Source: Halopseudomonas xinjiangensis (GTDB lineage Bacteria; Pseudomonadota; Gammaproteobacteria; Pseudomonadales; Pseudomonadaceae). Taken from it: a stretch of DNA of 64,000 nt. Shown piece after piece: positions 35,981 to 45,029 of the stretch. How positions within the stretch are numbered: position 1 is the first letter of the stretch; each line of letters opens with the position of its first letter. The stretch lies in assembly GCF_900104945.1 (NCBI RefSeq), contig NZ_LT629736.1, forward strand, positions 558,001 to 622,000, read 5' to 3'. The notes under the pieces are model-generated. The model saw nothing but the letters and a program-made list of their open reading frames with translations. It searched no databases and was not told where the DNA came from. The position numbers and the translations under genes are program-made.

Positions 35981-36042
35981 TGTCATGCGGCGGCTTCGCT
36001 TGGCTGCAGCCCGCGTGCTCTGTAGCGATAGACCCTAGCGAA

Positions 36043-36066
36043 GCGAGACGGTTGCCTGCGTCTCGC
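36043..36066. repeat. inverted repeat in the speA upstream region
   Basis: GCGAGACG-N8-CGTCTCGC, perfect 8-bp arms about 140 nt before the speA ATG. It could be a leader hairpin or operator; there is no flanking T run. Confidence 0.45.
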
Positions 36067-36205
36067 CCCGAAGAGGGACGAGCGGTATCGATACGGACGA
36101 ACGGTCTTGGCGTGATCCGGTTGCCCAGAAGCTCACCCGGGCCGGCAGGAAGCATTGTTTTGCTTTATCCTTTAGCCAACGTTCGATCAACAGAAGAGGT
36201 GTTCG

Positions 36206-38125
36206 ATGGTGTCACAGCGACGTTCGCGCAAAGAGGACAGCTCAGCCTGGACCGTGGCCGATAGCCGCAGCGTCTATGGCATCCGGCATTGGGGTGCCGG
36301 GTATTTCAATGCGAACGACCAGGGACACGTCGAAGTCAGGCCGCACGGAGAAGGAGGCGGCAGCATCGACCTCAACGACTTGGTGCAGCATTTGCGCGAC
36401 AGCGGACTGGACCTTCCACTGCTGGTGCGCTTCCCGGATATCCTCCAGAGCCGGGTGCGCCAGCTCACCGGCGCGTTCGATCGCAATATAGAGAGCATGG
36501 GCTACCAGAGCGGCTACACCGCCCTGTATCCGATCAAGGTGAACCAGCAGGAGGCGGTGGTGCAGAACATCATTGCCACCGAAAACGTCTCGATCGGCCT
36601 GGAAGCCGGTTCCAAGCCGGAGCTGATGGCCGTGCTGGCGCTGGCGCCCAAGGGCGGGACGATTGTCTGCAATGGGTACAAGGACCGCGAATTCATTCAT
36701 CTGGCACTGGTCGGGCAAAAGCTGGGTCACCAGGTATTCATCGTCATAGAGAAGGAATCGGAAGTCCGACTGGTCATCGAAGAGGCGGAAAAACTCGGTA
36801 TCACGCCTCAAGTCGGCTTGCGCGTGCGGTTGTCCTCACTGGCATCGAGCAAGTGGGCTGACACCGGTGGCGAGAAATCCAAGTTCGGCTTGTCCGCTGC
36901 GCAATTGTTACGAGTCATTGATCGTTTCCGCAGCGCCGGCCTAGAAGACGGCGTGCGCCTGTTGCATTTCCATATGGGTTCGCAGATTGCCAATCTCGCC
37001 GACTATCAGCACGGTTTTCGCGAAGCGATCCGCTACTTTGGCGAGCTGCGTGCCCTGGGTATGCCGGTCGATCATATTGACGTCGGTGGCGGTCTGGGCG
37101 TCGACTACGACGGCACGCATTCGCGCAACGCCAGTTCCATCAACTACGACGTGGACGAATATGCTCAGACGGTAGTCGGCATGCTCAAGGATTTCTGTGA
37201 CGAACAGAATCTGCCACATCCGCACATCTTCTCGGAAAGCGGTCGTGCGATGAGTGCGCACCATGCGGTGCTGATTGTGCAGGTCACCGATGTGGAGCGG
37301 CACAACGATACGGTGCCGCCGCTGGAGAATGTCGAGAGTCTGCCGCAGGTCGTACGCAATCTGGTCGGGCTTCTCGGGCAGACCGATATCGAGATGGTCA
37401 CCGAAACCTATTGGCGCGCCACGCACTATATGGCCGATGTCGGCGCGCAGTATGCCGAGGGCAAGCTGACCCTGTCGGAGAAGGCCCTGGCCGAACAGTG
37501 CTACTTCGCATTGTGCACGCGCCTGCACACCTTGCTGAAAGCGCGTCAGCGCTCGCACCGGCAGGTGTTGGACGAGCTCAACGACAAGCTGGCGGACAAG
37601 TACATCTGCAATTTCTCGGTATTTCAGAGCCTGCCGGATACCTGGGCAATTGCCCAGGTGCTGCCGATCATGCCGGTCAATCGGCTGGATGAAGAGCCGC
37701 TGCGGCGCGCGGTGCTGCAGGATCTGACTTGCGATTCCGACGGCAAGATTCGCCACTACGTCGACGAACAAAGTATCGAGAACAGCCTACCGGTGCATGA
37801 GCTCAGGGAAGGGGAGGATTATCTGCTGGCGATCTTCATGGTCGGCGCCTATCAGGAAATCCTGGGCGACATGCACAACCTGTTCGGTGATACCGACTCG
37901 GTGAACGTGTTTTTGCGCAGCGACGGCCGTGTTACGCACGGCGGCATCGAGACCCACGATACCATCGAGGACATGCTGCGCTACGTGCACATTGAGCCGC
38001 ACGAGCTGGTGACGCTGTATCGAGACAAGGTGGCGGGCGCGAAATTGAGCCAGGCCGAGCGCACCCGCTATCTGGATGCCTTGCGTCTCGGCCTGACGCG
38101 ATCTTCCTACCTCAACGCAGAGTAA
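36206..38125 (+). CDS. speA: SpeA, biosynthetic arginine decarboxylase
   Basis: The 639-residue fold-III PLP enzyme carries the PLP lysine in [17 protein letters not shown] and the glycine loop [27 protein letters not shown] block and, near the C-terminus, [19 protein letters not shown] complete the SpeA signature. It makes agmatine from arginine, the first step of the ADC route to putrescine. AAGAGGTG precedes the ATG. It is divergent from ectA and convergent with the autotransporter gene, 9 nt apart. Confidence 0.97.
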   Translation: MVSQRRSRKEDSSAWTVADSRSVYGIRHWGAGYFNANDQGHVEVRPHGEGGGSIDLNDLVQHLRDSGLDLPLLVRFPDILQSRVRQLTGAFDRNIESMGYQSGYTALYPIKVNQQEAVVQNIIATENVSIGLEAGSKPELMAVLALAPKGGTIVCNGYKDREFIHLALVGQKLGHQVFIVIEKESEVRLVIEEAEKLGITPQVGLRVRLSSLASSKWADTGGEKSKFGLSAAQLLRVIDRFRSAGLEDGVRLLHFHMGSQIANLADYQHGFREAIRYFGELRALGMPVDHIDVGGGLGVDYDGTHSRNASSINYDVDEYAQTVVGMLKDFCDEQNLPHPHIFSESGRAMSAHHAVLIVQVTDVERHNDTVPPLENVESLPQVVRNLVGLLGQTDIEMVTETYWRATHYMADVGAQYAEGKLTLSEKALAEQCYFALCTRLHTLLKARQRSHRQVLDELNDKLADKYICNFSVFQSLPDTWAIAQVLPIMPVNRLDEEPLRRAVLQDLTCDSDGKIRHYVDEQSIENSLPVHELREGEDYLLAIFMVGAYQEILGDMHNLFGDTDSVNVFLRSDGRVTHGGIETHDTIEDMLRYVHIEPHELVTLYRDKVAGAKLSQAERTRYLDALRLGLTRSSYLNAE

Positions 38126-38127
38126 CG

Positions 38128-38147
38128 GCAGCGCTTAAAAGCGCTGC
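38128..38147. repeat. inverted repeat at the convergent ends of speA and the autotransporter gene
   Basis: GCAGCGCTT-AA-AAGCGCTGC begins 3 nt after the speA stop and covers the last codons of the opposing gene. The position suits a shared transcript end, but there is no T tract on either strand. Confidence 0.45.
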
Positions 38148-40837
38148 TGCCACTGGGCCATGAACACCTGCATGGGCCCGGCTTGCGCCTGATGACCTGG
38201 CTCGCGAATACCGAGCCAGGACAGCTTGACGTCGCTGTCCTTCCACACCGGTTTCTGCCAGAACGCTTCCAGATTCACCTGACGGCCGTCCGGGCTCAGG
38301 TCGAGCGTGAGCGCCTGCATGTCAAAGAGATTCCCCGCATAGCCGGTCGCGACATTGATGCTTGTTTCGGCGGATTCGACGCGTAGCGGTTGCTGCACGA
38401 CCAGGCCGAGCGTAGCGGTGTTCAGCGCATAGCGACCAGCGAACATCCAGCTGCTCGTAGTGACGGTGCCGAGATCGCGGAACAGCCCGTCGGCATCGGT
38501 CCTGCTTTGTCCGATGTAAGCAGAGTGGCCGAATGTCAGCGCTCCCTGAAGGAGCTCGCCATGCACGCCGGCAAAGAGGGTTTCGCTGACATCATCCAGG
38601 TCGAAGGCGCCGCGACCGTGGCTGTCGAACAGGCCGTCATCGCTGCGCACATAGCCAAGCTCCAATGTGGAAGCATAACCACCCGCGGTGGGCAGGTTGA
38701 GCCCCACTGCCATACCCTGACGCAGCGAGTTGGCGGTGCTGGTCATGTCCAGGCTGAAACTGCCCAGCGGTAGGCGCTGGCGCACGGCCATGGTCCGCTC
38801 GCCCGGCTGCTGCAACCACAGCGGTGACGAGAGGCTGCTGTCGAGCTGACTGTAGCCAGCCCAGCTGCGTCCAGCGGATAGCATGTCCAGATCGTCAACC
38901 TGACCGATACTGAGCGAGCGCCCTTCGCCCTGGTCGAAGCGCCTGACCTGGCTGCTCGGCATCGAGCCGGTCGATGCGGTCCAATACAGAGCGGTATCGC
39001 CGTCGTTTTGCTCATGCCAGCTGCGACCAAGACGCTGCCAGGCGGCGTGGGTGTCATAGCGATAGCGACGCTCGCTTACCTGCGAACCCAGATCGACGCT
39101 GAAACCTGCGTCCAGCGAGTCGGTTGCCATGACCTGCAAGCTGGCCAGCGGATTGTCGTAGCCGAAGGCCCCGCCTAGTACGAGGGCGGTGTTGTCGACG
39201 GACAGCGTCTCGCCGCTATCGCTGACAACGGTGAGCGTACCAACCGGCCGAGTCGCTTTCTCAAGGTCCATCAGCCCCTGACCGTACAGGCTCTGGTTGG
39301 CATAGATCCCTTCCTTGTAAGCAGTGACGAACAATCGCTGCACGACCTGTTCCGGCTCCAGGGTAGGGAAAGCCTGCCTGATCACCGCGAGGCCGCCAGT
39401 CACTGCGGGAGCTGCCATCGAGGTGCCCGATGCGATGGCGTAGCTGCTATCGCCCTCCACGTAGCTGGAGACGATATCGGTGCCAGGAGCGGCGATACAC
39501 CATGCCGCGGCATCACCGCAGGCGTTCGAGAAGCTGCTGAGCACGCCGGTGTCGGAGTCGACACTGGTCACTGCAACCCAGTTGTATTGCAGCTCTGGAT
39601 ACAGCTGGGGGATGGCTGAGAAAACCAGCGGTTGGCTCAAGCCTTCATTTCCGGTGGCCCAGACATAGATGCGTCCGGCCGCAGCTCCGGCTTGCCATTC
39701 GGCTCTCAGTTTGGGGAAGTACGACTCGACGGCGCCCTTGCCGAAGTCGGCGACGGTAGCGTCGATGCCCCAACTGTTGTTGAACCACGTGGCGCCATTG
39801 TTCCTTGCCCAGGCGAAGCCGTTGGCCAGTTGCTGGTCGTTTGCGCTGATGTTGTCGTTGGCGTCGGAAAACCTGACGTTCAGAAGCTGGGCGCCGTAAG
39901 CGTAGCCGACCACGCCAAAAGCATTTCTTCGTGCTACCAGAGTGCCGGCGACGTGGGTCCCATGACCGCCGCTATCCTGAGCGTCCGCCTCTGCGGTGCT
40001 GCCGGTCAGCAAGTTGTAATGTGCCGCGATCTGACCCTGCAATTCGAGGTGACTACTATTGACACCGCTATCGATGATCGCGATTCGCTCGCCGAGGCCG
40101 CTAAAGCCTCGCTCGTGCGCTACATGCCCGTACGTTAGGTTGTAGCCATTGGTGTTTTGATGCTCGCGAGATAGCGGCAATGCCTTGGCCGAATCATCCT
40201 CTCCTGGCAACGGGCCCGGGTCCGGCGCGGTGCCTGGATCGCCGCTTACTGGCTCGTTCGGCACTGGTTCGGTAGGTGGAGTCAATGTCGGTAGCGAGTC
40301 ACCGATGGGCTCCTCTTCGACCGGCGGAGCCTCATCGTCGCCAGGCGCTGGTTCCTCTGGAGCAGGGGCCGGGGCGGGTTCGCCACCGCCACCACCACCG
40401 CCACCGCCGCCTCCCGCTGCAGCGGCGCCGATGCCGACAATCAGCGCGCCACCCGCAACCCAGCCGAGCGTACGGCGGTCGGAGCGCATCCCGGACGAGC
40501 GGGTCTCGTTGTTGGCCAGGCTTTGTTCAAGCATCCCTTCCAGCATCGCCGATTGCTCGGCGCTGACGAGTCCCTGCGTCTCCACATAGACGGAGCGGGC
40601 GATGGCGTCTCCCTGGGACATCAACTCGCCGGCGCGCTGACGAAGCACGGCATCCGACTGGTTGGCCGCATTGACCAGCGCCTGAATCTGGTCCTGGCTC
40701 AGTACGTTGGTATACGCAGCCGACACCGGAGTGGACCCGTTCTGGGCGTGGGCGACAATAGGAAGCAGAACAAGTGGCGAGCTGGCAAGCAGCGCGGCAA
40801 GGCAAACAGGGCGGGTGTGAAAGCTCAATTTCGGCAT
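38135..40837 (-). CDS. subtilisin-like serine protease autotransporter
   Basis: This 900-residue protein has a signal peptide (about 1-31) and an N-terminal helical region. A short hydrophobic stretch (125-141) leads into an 11-glycine run and a Pro/Glu/Asp-rich linker to about 215. An S8 peptidase domain follows with triad Asp256 (AIIDSGVN), His295 (GHGTHVAGT) and Ser473 (SGTSMAAPA). The last 280 residues form a beta-rich domain ending in phenylalanine, as outer-membrane barrels do. It is probably secreted by the type V route, like the EprS/SphB1-type proteases. It stands alone, with no partner gene. Confidence 0.85.
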   Translation of the reverse strand: MPKLSFHTRPVCLAALLASSPLVLLPIVAHAQNGSTPVSAAYTNVLSQDQIQALVNAANQSDAVLRQRAGELMSQGDAIARSVYVETQGLVSAEQSAMLEGMLEQSLANNETRSSGMRSDRRTLGWVAGGALIVGIGAAAAGGGGGGGGGGGEPAPAPAPEEPAPGDDEAPPVEEEPIGDSLPTLTPPTEPVPNEPVSGDPGTAPDPGPLPGEDDSAKALPLSREHQNTNGYNLTYGHVAHERGFSGLGERIAIIDSGVNSSHLELQGQIAAHYNLLTGSTAEADAQDSGGHGTHVAGTLVARRNAFGVVGYAYGAQLLNVRFSDANDNISANDQQLANGFAWARNNGATWFNNSWGIDATVADFGKGAVESYFPKLRAEWQAGAAAGRIYVWATGNEGLSQPLVFSAIPQLYPELQYNWVAVTSVDSDTGVLSSFSNACGDAAAWCIAAPGTDIVSSYVEGDSSYAIASGTSMAAPAVTGGLAVIRQAFPTLEPEQVVQRLFVTAYKEGIYANQSLYGQGLMDLEKATRPVGTLTVVSDSGETLSVDNTALVLGGAFGYDNPLASLQVMATDSLDAGFSVDLGSQVSERRYRYDTHAAWQRLGRSWHEQNDGDTALYWTASTGSMPSSQVRRFDQGEGRSLSIGQVDDLDMLSAGRSWAGYSQLDSSLSSPLWLQQPGERTMAVRQRLPLGSFSLDMTSTANSLRQGMAVGLNLPTAGGYASTLELGYVRSDDGLFDSHGRGAFDLDDVSETLFAGVHGELLQGALTFGHSAYIGQSRTDADGLFRDLGTVTTSSWMFAGRYALNTATLGLVVQQPLRVESAETSINVATGYAGNLFDMQALTLDLSPDGRQVNLEAFWQKPVWKDSDVKLSWLGIREPGHQAQAGPMQVFMAQWQQRF

Positions 40838-40958
40838 GGCAATCTCTTATCGGACGTATAGGCGAAGCTGACTGCATCCTAGCCGAGAGGGTTTCGTCTC
40901 GCTGGTCAGTTGTCGCATTTTCAGGAATCGGCCGATCCGAGAGAAAATTGAGTACCGT

Positions 40959-41684
40959 TCAGCGGCCTGGGATGCTGATCCAGGTGGCTTCAGCGAAAGC
41001 AACCAACGAACCGTTCTCGCGGTACAGGGCCGTGCCTGTCTGGTGTTTACGCCCGTCGTGACGAATCGCCCAGCCATTGACGATGAGCGTCTCGCCCACG
41101 CGCACCGGCTCCAGCAGCCTGGCCGCGAACCGGCCGAGTAACGCCAGTCCGGATACGGGGCGAACGGCGAAGAATCCCGGGCAGTCGAGTGCCGCCCAGA
41201 GGAATTCGCTGGCGACCGTCTCGTCCCGGTCCGCCAGTGATGCGTCGGGTGTCCATAGTGCAGCGACACTCTGCTTCGGATCATCCAGTGGGCCGGCAAA
41301 GATCCGAAGCCCGTCGCCCGGATCGCGATTGGGCCCACAGACGAAGCAGCCCGGCAGGTCATGGCGGACGATGCCCTCGAAGCGTTGCTGAGCGGCGCTG
41401 GACGCGTCGATGGACGGCGCCGGTGGTACCGTCATCGCTAGTTCATACGGGCGCGCGCTGGCCAACAAGCGACCTTCGTGATGCAGTTGCATACCGTCGT
41501 CGGCTGCACTCAGGGTCAGTGGGGCGTCCAGCGGCGGCGGGGCGTGCAGGGTTACCTGGCAGCCGGCCGGCATCGCTTTGGCCAGTAATCCGGCAACATA
41601 GCCGCCATTGCCGCTTTGCGGGGGCCCGCAAAAACGCGAAGCGATGGTGATGTTTTGCCCCAGGAGAGTGACGGTTCCTACCAT
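40959..41684 (-). CDS. hotdog-fold (thioesterase-like) protein in the halohydrin dehalogenase operon
   Basis: The 241-residue protein looks like a double hotdog. The first half contains SGNGGYVAGLLA, where the fold's acyl-CoA helix would lie. The second half contains a CFVCGPNRDPGDGLRIF motif and FLWAALDCPGFFAV, followed by GRKHQTGTALYRENGSLVAFAEATWI, a classic hotdog strand pattern. Thioesterase activity is likely but untested. It starts 2 nt after the dehalogenase stop, so it shares its function or control. Confidence 0.65.
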   Translation of the reverse strand: MVGTVTLLGQNITIASRFCGPPQSGNGGYVAGLLAKAMPAGCQVTLHAPPPLDAPLTLSAADDGMQLHHEGRLLASARPYELAMTVPPAPSIDASSAAQQRFEGIVRHDLPGCFVCGPNRDPGDGLRIFAGPLDDPKQSVAALWTPDASLADRDETVASEFLWAALDCPGFFAVRPVSGLALLGRFAARLLEPVRVGETLIVNGWAIRHDGRKHQTGTALYRENGSLVAFAEATWISIPGR

Positions 41685-41686
41685 GT

Positions 41687-42367
41687 TCAGTCAGCCCATC
41701 CGCCGCATACCGGAAAGATCTGTCCGACAAAGCAGTCCGCCGCGTCGCTGCACAGGTAAGCGGCGAAGGAGGCGTCCTCCTCTGCCGAGACCAGCCGGCC
41801 GAGCGGCACCTCCCGCTTGAGCCGGGCCTGAAAAGCAGGATTGGCCTGGATATCTTCGGGAAAGTAGGTCGGGTTATCGACAAAATTCTGAGCGATGGCG
41901 TTGATCTTTACATTGTGCGGAGCCGCTTCCAGGGCCACTGAGCGGATGTAGGCCAACTGTGCCCCCCGTGCTGCACTGTAGCTCGACGCGCGCTTGATGC
42001 CACGCAAGGCCGAGGCGCTGCCCATCAGCAATATCTTGCCGGACTGGCGCTCGATCATTTTTGGCAGAGCAGCGCGGACGAGCCGCTGCAGCGGGTCGAC
42101 CATATGGGTGAACATCAGTTTCCATTCGTCATCGGTCACGTCGACCGCCGGCGTGTTCGGTGCAGGCACGCCGAGGTTGGCGACCAGCGCATCGATCTGG
42201 CCGGCCTGCTCGATAACGGCTTCCGCCTCGCCAGGATTGGCCAATGCTCCCTGCGCTGCGATCACCTCGGCGCCGCAGCGTTTGAACATGTCGTGCAGGG
42301 CCGGGCCCATGAAAGCTTCGGCGTGAGTAAGCAGGATACGTTTGCCGGACAGGTCTATCGGTTGCAT
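41687..42367 (-). CDS. probable halohydrin dehalogenase (SDR-fold haloalcohol dehalogenase)
   Basis: The 226-residue SDR-fold protein lacks the TGxxxGIG nucleotide-binding motif. In its place it has T14-X4-F19-X-G21 (THAEAFMG), the halide-site signature of halohydrin dehalogenases. The catalytic triad also matches their pattern exactly: Ser117-X12-Tyr130-X3-Arg134, with arginine replacing the lysine of true SDRs. The NFVDNPTYFP loop corresponds to the halide-binding loop. These enzymes convert vicinal haloalcohols to epoxides plus halide and accept azide, cyanide or nitrite in reverse. An epoxide hydrolase is encoded 55 nt upstream. GGGAG precedes the ATG. Confidence 0.85.
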   Translation of the reverse strand: MQPIDLSGKRILLTHAEAFMGPALHDMFKRCGAEVIAAQGALANPGEAEAVIEQAGQIDALVANLGVPAPNTPAVDVTDDEWKLMFTHMVDPLQRLVRAALPKMIERQSGKILLMGSASALRGIKRASSYSAARGAQLAYIRSVALEAAPHNVKINAIAQNFVDNPTYFPEDIQANPAFQARLKREVPLGRLVSAEEDASFAAYLCSDAADCFVGQIFPVCGGWAD

Positions 42368-42422
42368 GCAATCTCCCTTGGCACAGATCAGTCGTCAGAT
42401 GCGGTTTTTCAATACCGGCTAT

Positions 42423-43382
42423 TCAGGTATAGGTGCGGCCGAGAAACTCGAGCAGCAGCCGGTTTACCTCCTCGGCCTGCTCGCCCTGAATCCAGTGGCC
42501 GCAGTCGGTGAACACGTGCTGCTCCACCTTGGGTACAAGGCTGGGCATTTTCTGAATGGTGTAGGCCTCCATTTCGCCAACCGGGTCCCGGTCGCCGATC
42601 AGGAATAGTGCCGGTTGTTCGATCTGCAGGCCAGCCAGGTCGGCGGTACGTTCCCAGCTGCGCTGGAAGTTGCGATACCAGTTCAGCGGGCCCCGGAATC
42701 CGCAACGCTCGAAAGTCGCTACGTATACGTCGAACGCGTCGGGTGGGCACCACTCCGGCGGCACGCCGGGGTCGACACGGTCTTCCAGCCATCGCGCGTC
42801 GGCCGGCTTGTCATTGAACAGCGCATTGCTCTTGCCGCTCTCCGAGAGTCCATGCATCGCCAGGCGCAGGGTTCTGGGAATATCCGCCTCGAGTTCCTGC
42901 TCCGCGCGTCCGGGCTCCTGGAAATACAGGATGTAATGGAAGCGGTCCTTGAAATGCTCGCGCATGATGTCGATCGCCGGGCGCTTGGGCCGTCCGCCGA
43001 AGGGCACCGACATCCCGCAAACCACCTTGACCCGCTCAGGTTCCAGCAACGCCAGGTGCCAGGCCACAGGCGCACCCCAGTCGTGGCCGACCATCGCCAC
43101 TTCGGTGTGCCCGAGATGGTCCATCGCCGCCTGAATGTCGCTGCAGAGCGTGATCAGGTCATAGGCTTCGATCGGTTGCGGTGCGCTGGTCCGGCCGTAG
43201 CCGCGCATTTCCGGAACGCAGACGCGGAAACCGGCGTCCGCGAGTGCTGCCATCTGGTGTCGCCAGGAATACCAGCATTCGGGAAACCCGTGCAGCAGCC
43301 AGACCGGCTTGCCTGTTTCGGGGCCGGCGAAGTGGACGCTCAGGTCGATGTCGTTGACGTGAAGGATCTGCTGGTCGGTCAT
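42423..43382 (-). CDS. epoxide hydrolase (alpha/beta-hydrolase fold)
   Basis: The 319-residue protein has the oxyanion motif HGFPECWYSWR. Its nucleophile is Asp101 in VGHDWGAPVAW, where esterases have serine. The lid tyrosines are about Tyr150/153 (FHYILYFQEPG) and Tyr236 (NWYRNF), with acid Asp266 (GDRDPVG) and His296 (CGHWIQGE). All elements of a soluble epoxide hydrolase are present, so it should open epoxides to diols. It heads the operon with the halohydrin dehalogenase and hotdog genes and would remove the epoxide that the dehalogenase produces. Confidence 0.9.
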   Translation of the reverse strand: MTDQQILHVNDIDLSVHFAGPETGKPVWLLHGFPECWYSWRHQMAALADAGFRVCVPEMRGYGRTSAPQPIEAYDLITLCSDIQAAMDHLGHTEVAMVGHDWGAPVAWHLALLEPERVKVVCGMSVPFGGRPKRPAIDIMREHFKDRFHYILYFQEPGRAEQELEADIPRTLRLAMHGLSESGKSNALFNDKPADARWLEDRVDPGVPPEWCPPDAFDVYVATFERCGFRGPLNWYRNFQRSWERTADLAGLQIEQPALFLIGDRDPVGEMEAYTIQKMPSLVPKVEQHVFTDCGHWIQGEQAEEVNRLLLEFLGRTYT

Positions 43383-43505
43383 GGCGTTGGTCCGGTCAGG
43401 TTATCAGTCGACACTATGGCAAATTAGCCCGGCCAGGGTCACAACCATTCACAGTAAAAAGAACGCTGTATAGGTGGCGGCGAATCGATGCTTGCCAGCG
43501 GCGGG

Positions 43506-44120
43506 TCATGTCCCGCTGCGCCCGATTGCCAGTAGCAGGCTGAGCACGCTCAGGCTCAGGGCCAGCAAGCTGATGATCAGTGGCCAGCGACCGGAGGGAG
43601 CCGGGCCGCCGGCCTGGGTCGGCGGTTCGTGCGCAAAGGTCGTCGAGCGCGCCGGTGCCGAGGGCGTGAATACAGGGTCGTCGTGGGTCGGGTCGGCGCT
43701 GCCCTGCATCAACTTGAGCATGCGTTCCACCAGGTGGTGATCGAAGCGGTAGGGATCAAACTCACTGAAGCCATGCTCGTCCAGCAAGCCCCTGACATGG
43801 TCATCGGTGGGTATGAACTTCATCGACCAGTCGGGAAACGAGAGGCGCCGAATCGGCTCGTGCACCAGCAACTTCAAGTCATGATGACGTCCGTCCCGGC
43901 GCAGTCGGCGGTATAACGCAGCGATCTTGCTGCGCTCGCCTTCCAGACACTGGAAGAAACAGCCATCGCCATAATGAAGCATGCCGACCACGCCGCTATG
44001 GTGATTATTGCGTCGCGAGACAGCGAGTATCTGTGCCACGTTGGCGTCCACTCCATCTTCCGCCGTGGTCGGCCGGAAGTCTGCGCGACTGATGTAGACG
44101 ATGCGAACCAGCTCTGTCAT
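43506..44120 (-). CDS. BLUF blue-light photoreceptor with C-terminal membrane anchor
   Basis: The 204-residue protein starts with a BLUF domain (1-100). It has the flavin-switch Tyr9 (RIVYISRA), Asn38/39 (RRNNHHSGVVGML), Gln57 (GDGCFFQCLEGE) and the Trp98/Met100 pair (FPDWSMKF). A helical stretch and a Pro/Ala-rich linker lead to one hydrophobic helix (about 178-199, WPLIISLLALSLSVLSLLLA) with only a few residues after it. This suggests a tail-anchored inner-membrane sensor without an enzymatic output domain. It is divergent from the PlsC gene across 107 nt. Confidence 0.87.
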   Translation of the reverse strand: MTELVRIVYISRADFRPTTAEDGVDANVAQILAVSRRNNHHSGVVGMLHYGDGCFFQCLEGERSKIAALYRRLRRDGRHHDLKLLVHEPIRRLSFPDWSMKFIPTDDHVRGLLDEHGFSEFDPYRFDHHLVERMLKLMQGSADPTHDDPVFTPSAPARSTTFAHEPPTQAGGPAPSGRWPLIISLLALSLSVLSLLLAIGRSGT

Positions 44121-44227
44121 AACCACCCGTGTCGAGAGTCCTGAGCTTCGAGCATAGGCGCTGGGGATTGAAGTATGGCAAGCTTTGTATTTCAAGAAAC
44201 GTCCGCTTGCGCACGAGGATTTTCGCG

Positions 44228-45028
44228 ATGTCATCGAACCCAGGGAAGGTTACGGCCGCGACCGTGTGGCAACGTATCACTGTATTCCTTGCTTCGCTCC
44301 TGGTCACCGTCGGGTATTGTGTCGACGTGCTCTGGCGCGCCGCGCTAGGTCGACTGGACCGCAGTCGTGTCGACCGTTACACCCGCAGCTGGTCCGGCTG
44401 GTTACTCCGCCTGATCCGGATGCGCCTGAGCGTCGAGGGCAGCTGCCCTGACTTCAATGACGGGCGCCGGTACATCATCCTCTGCAATCACGCCAGCCAC
44501 TACGATATTCCTGCTAGCTTTGTCGCCATGCCGGGCTCCATTCGCATGCTGGCCAAGTCGGAGCTGTATCGTATTCCGCTGCTGGGTGCTGCGATGCGCG
44601 CGGCTGAGTTTCCGTCCATCAACCGGCATCAGCGCGAACGAGCAGTGGCCGATTTGCAACGCGCCCGGAAGATGATGGAATCGGGGATCGTGTTGTGGGC
44701 GGCACCAGAGGGAACACGCTCGCCGCATGGACGCCTGTTGCCGTTCAAGAAAGGGTGTTTTCATCTGGCGCTGGACACCGGTGCGATCGTGGTGCCGGTG
44801 GCGATCAGAGGTATTCACCGGGTGCTGCCGGCCAGGACGCGGCAATTCAACTTCGGTCAGTCGGTATCGCTGCACATCGGTGAGCCTATCGACAGCGCCC
44901 GCTATGACCTGGCCGGCCTGATGACCGAGACGCGGCGGCGAATGGTGGACCTGCTCGGGGAGCAACCGGAAGAGGCGTCTGCCGCCGAAACGTCGAACGA
45001 TTCGCTGACACGACCTCAAGTGTCCTGA
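44228..45028 (+). CDS. PlsC-type 1-acyl-sn-glycerol-3-phosphate acyltransferase
   Basis: The 266-residue protein has an N-terminal membrane helix (about 17-38) and the acyltransferase motifs NHASHYDIP (HX4D), FPSINRHQRER and APEGTRSPHGRLLPFKKG, then VVPVAIRG. It probably acylates lysophosphatidate in membrane lipid synthesis. The chosen ATG has GAGG 9 nt ahead; the longer opening runs into the divergent promoter region. Its stop lies 1 nt from the end of the convergent hypothetical gene. Confidence 0.88.
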   Translation: MSSNPGKVTAATVWQRITVFLASLLVTVGYCVDVLWRAALGRLDRSRVDRYTRSWSGWLLRLIRMRLSVEGSCPDFNDGRRYIILCNHASHYDIPASFVAMPGSIRMLAKSELYRIPLLGAAMRAAEFPSINRHQRERAVADLQRARKMMESGIVLWAAPEGTRSPHGRLLPFKKGCFHLALDTGAIVVPVAIRGIHRVLPARTRQFNFGQSVSLHIGEPIDSARYDLAGLMTETRRRMVDLLGEQPEEASAAETSNDSLTRPQVS

Positions 45029-45029
45029 T

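Larger units (their letters stand above)
35846..36205. other. divergent regulatory gap between ectA and speA
   Basis: No gene fits these 360 nt. The ectA-proximal third is strikingly AT-rich for this genome and holds the ect promoter candidate. The middle has a 27-bp dyad and the speA side a second hairpin. The speA ribosome site AAGAGGTG closes it. Confidence 0.7.

Noticed and set aside
36052-36264. Small plus-strand frame before speA
   Set aside because: It overlaps the speA start and a hairpin region, with no ribosome site and no recognisable sequence.
41687-42367. Degenerate or dead short-chain dehydrogenase
   Set aside because: The missing cofactor motif is replaced by a complete set of halohydrin dehalogenase signatures and the frame is intact, so it is a different enzyme and not a decayed one.
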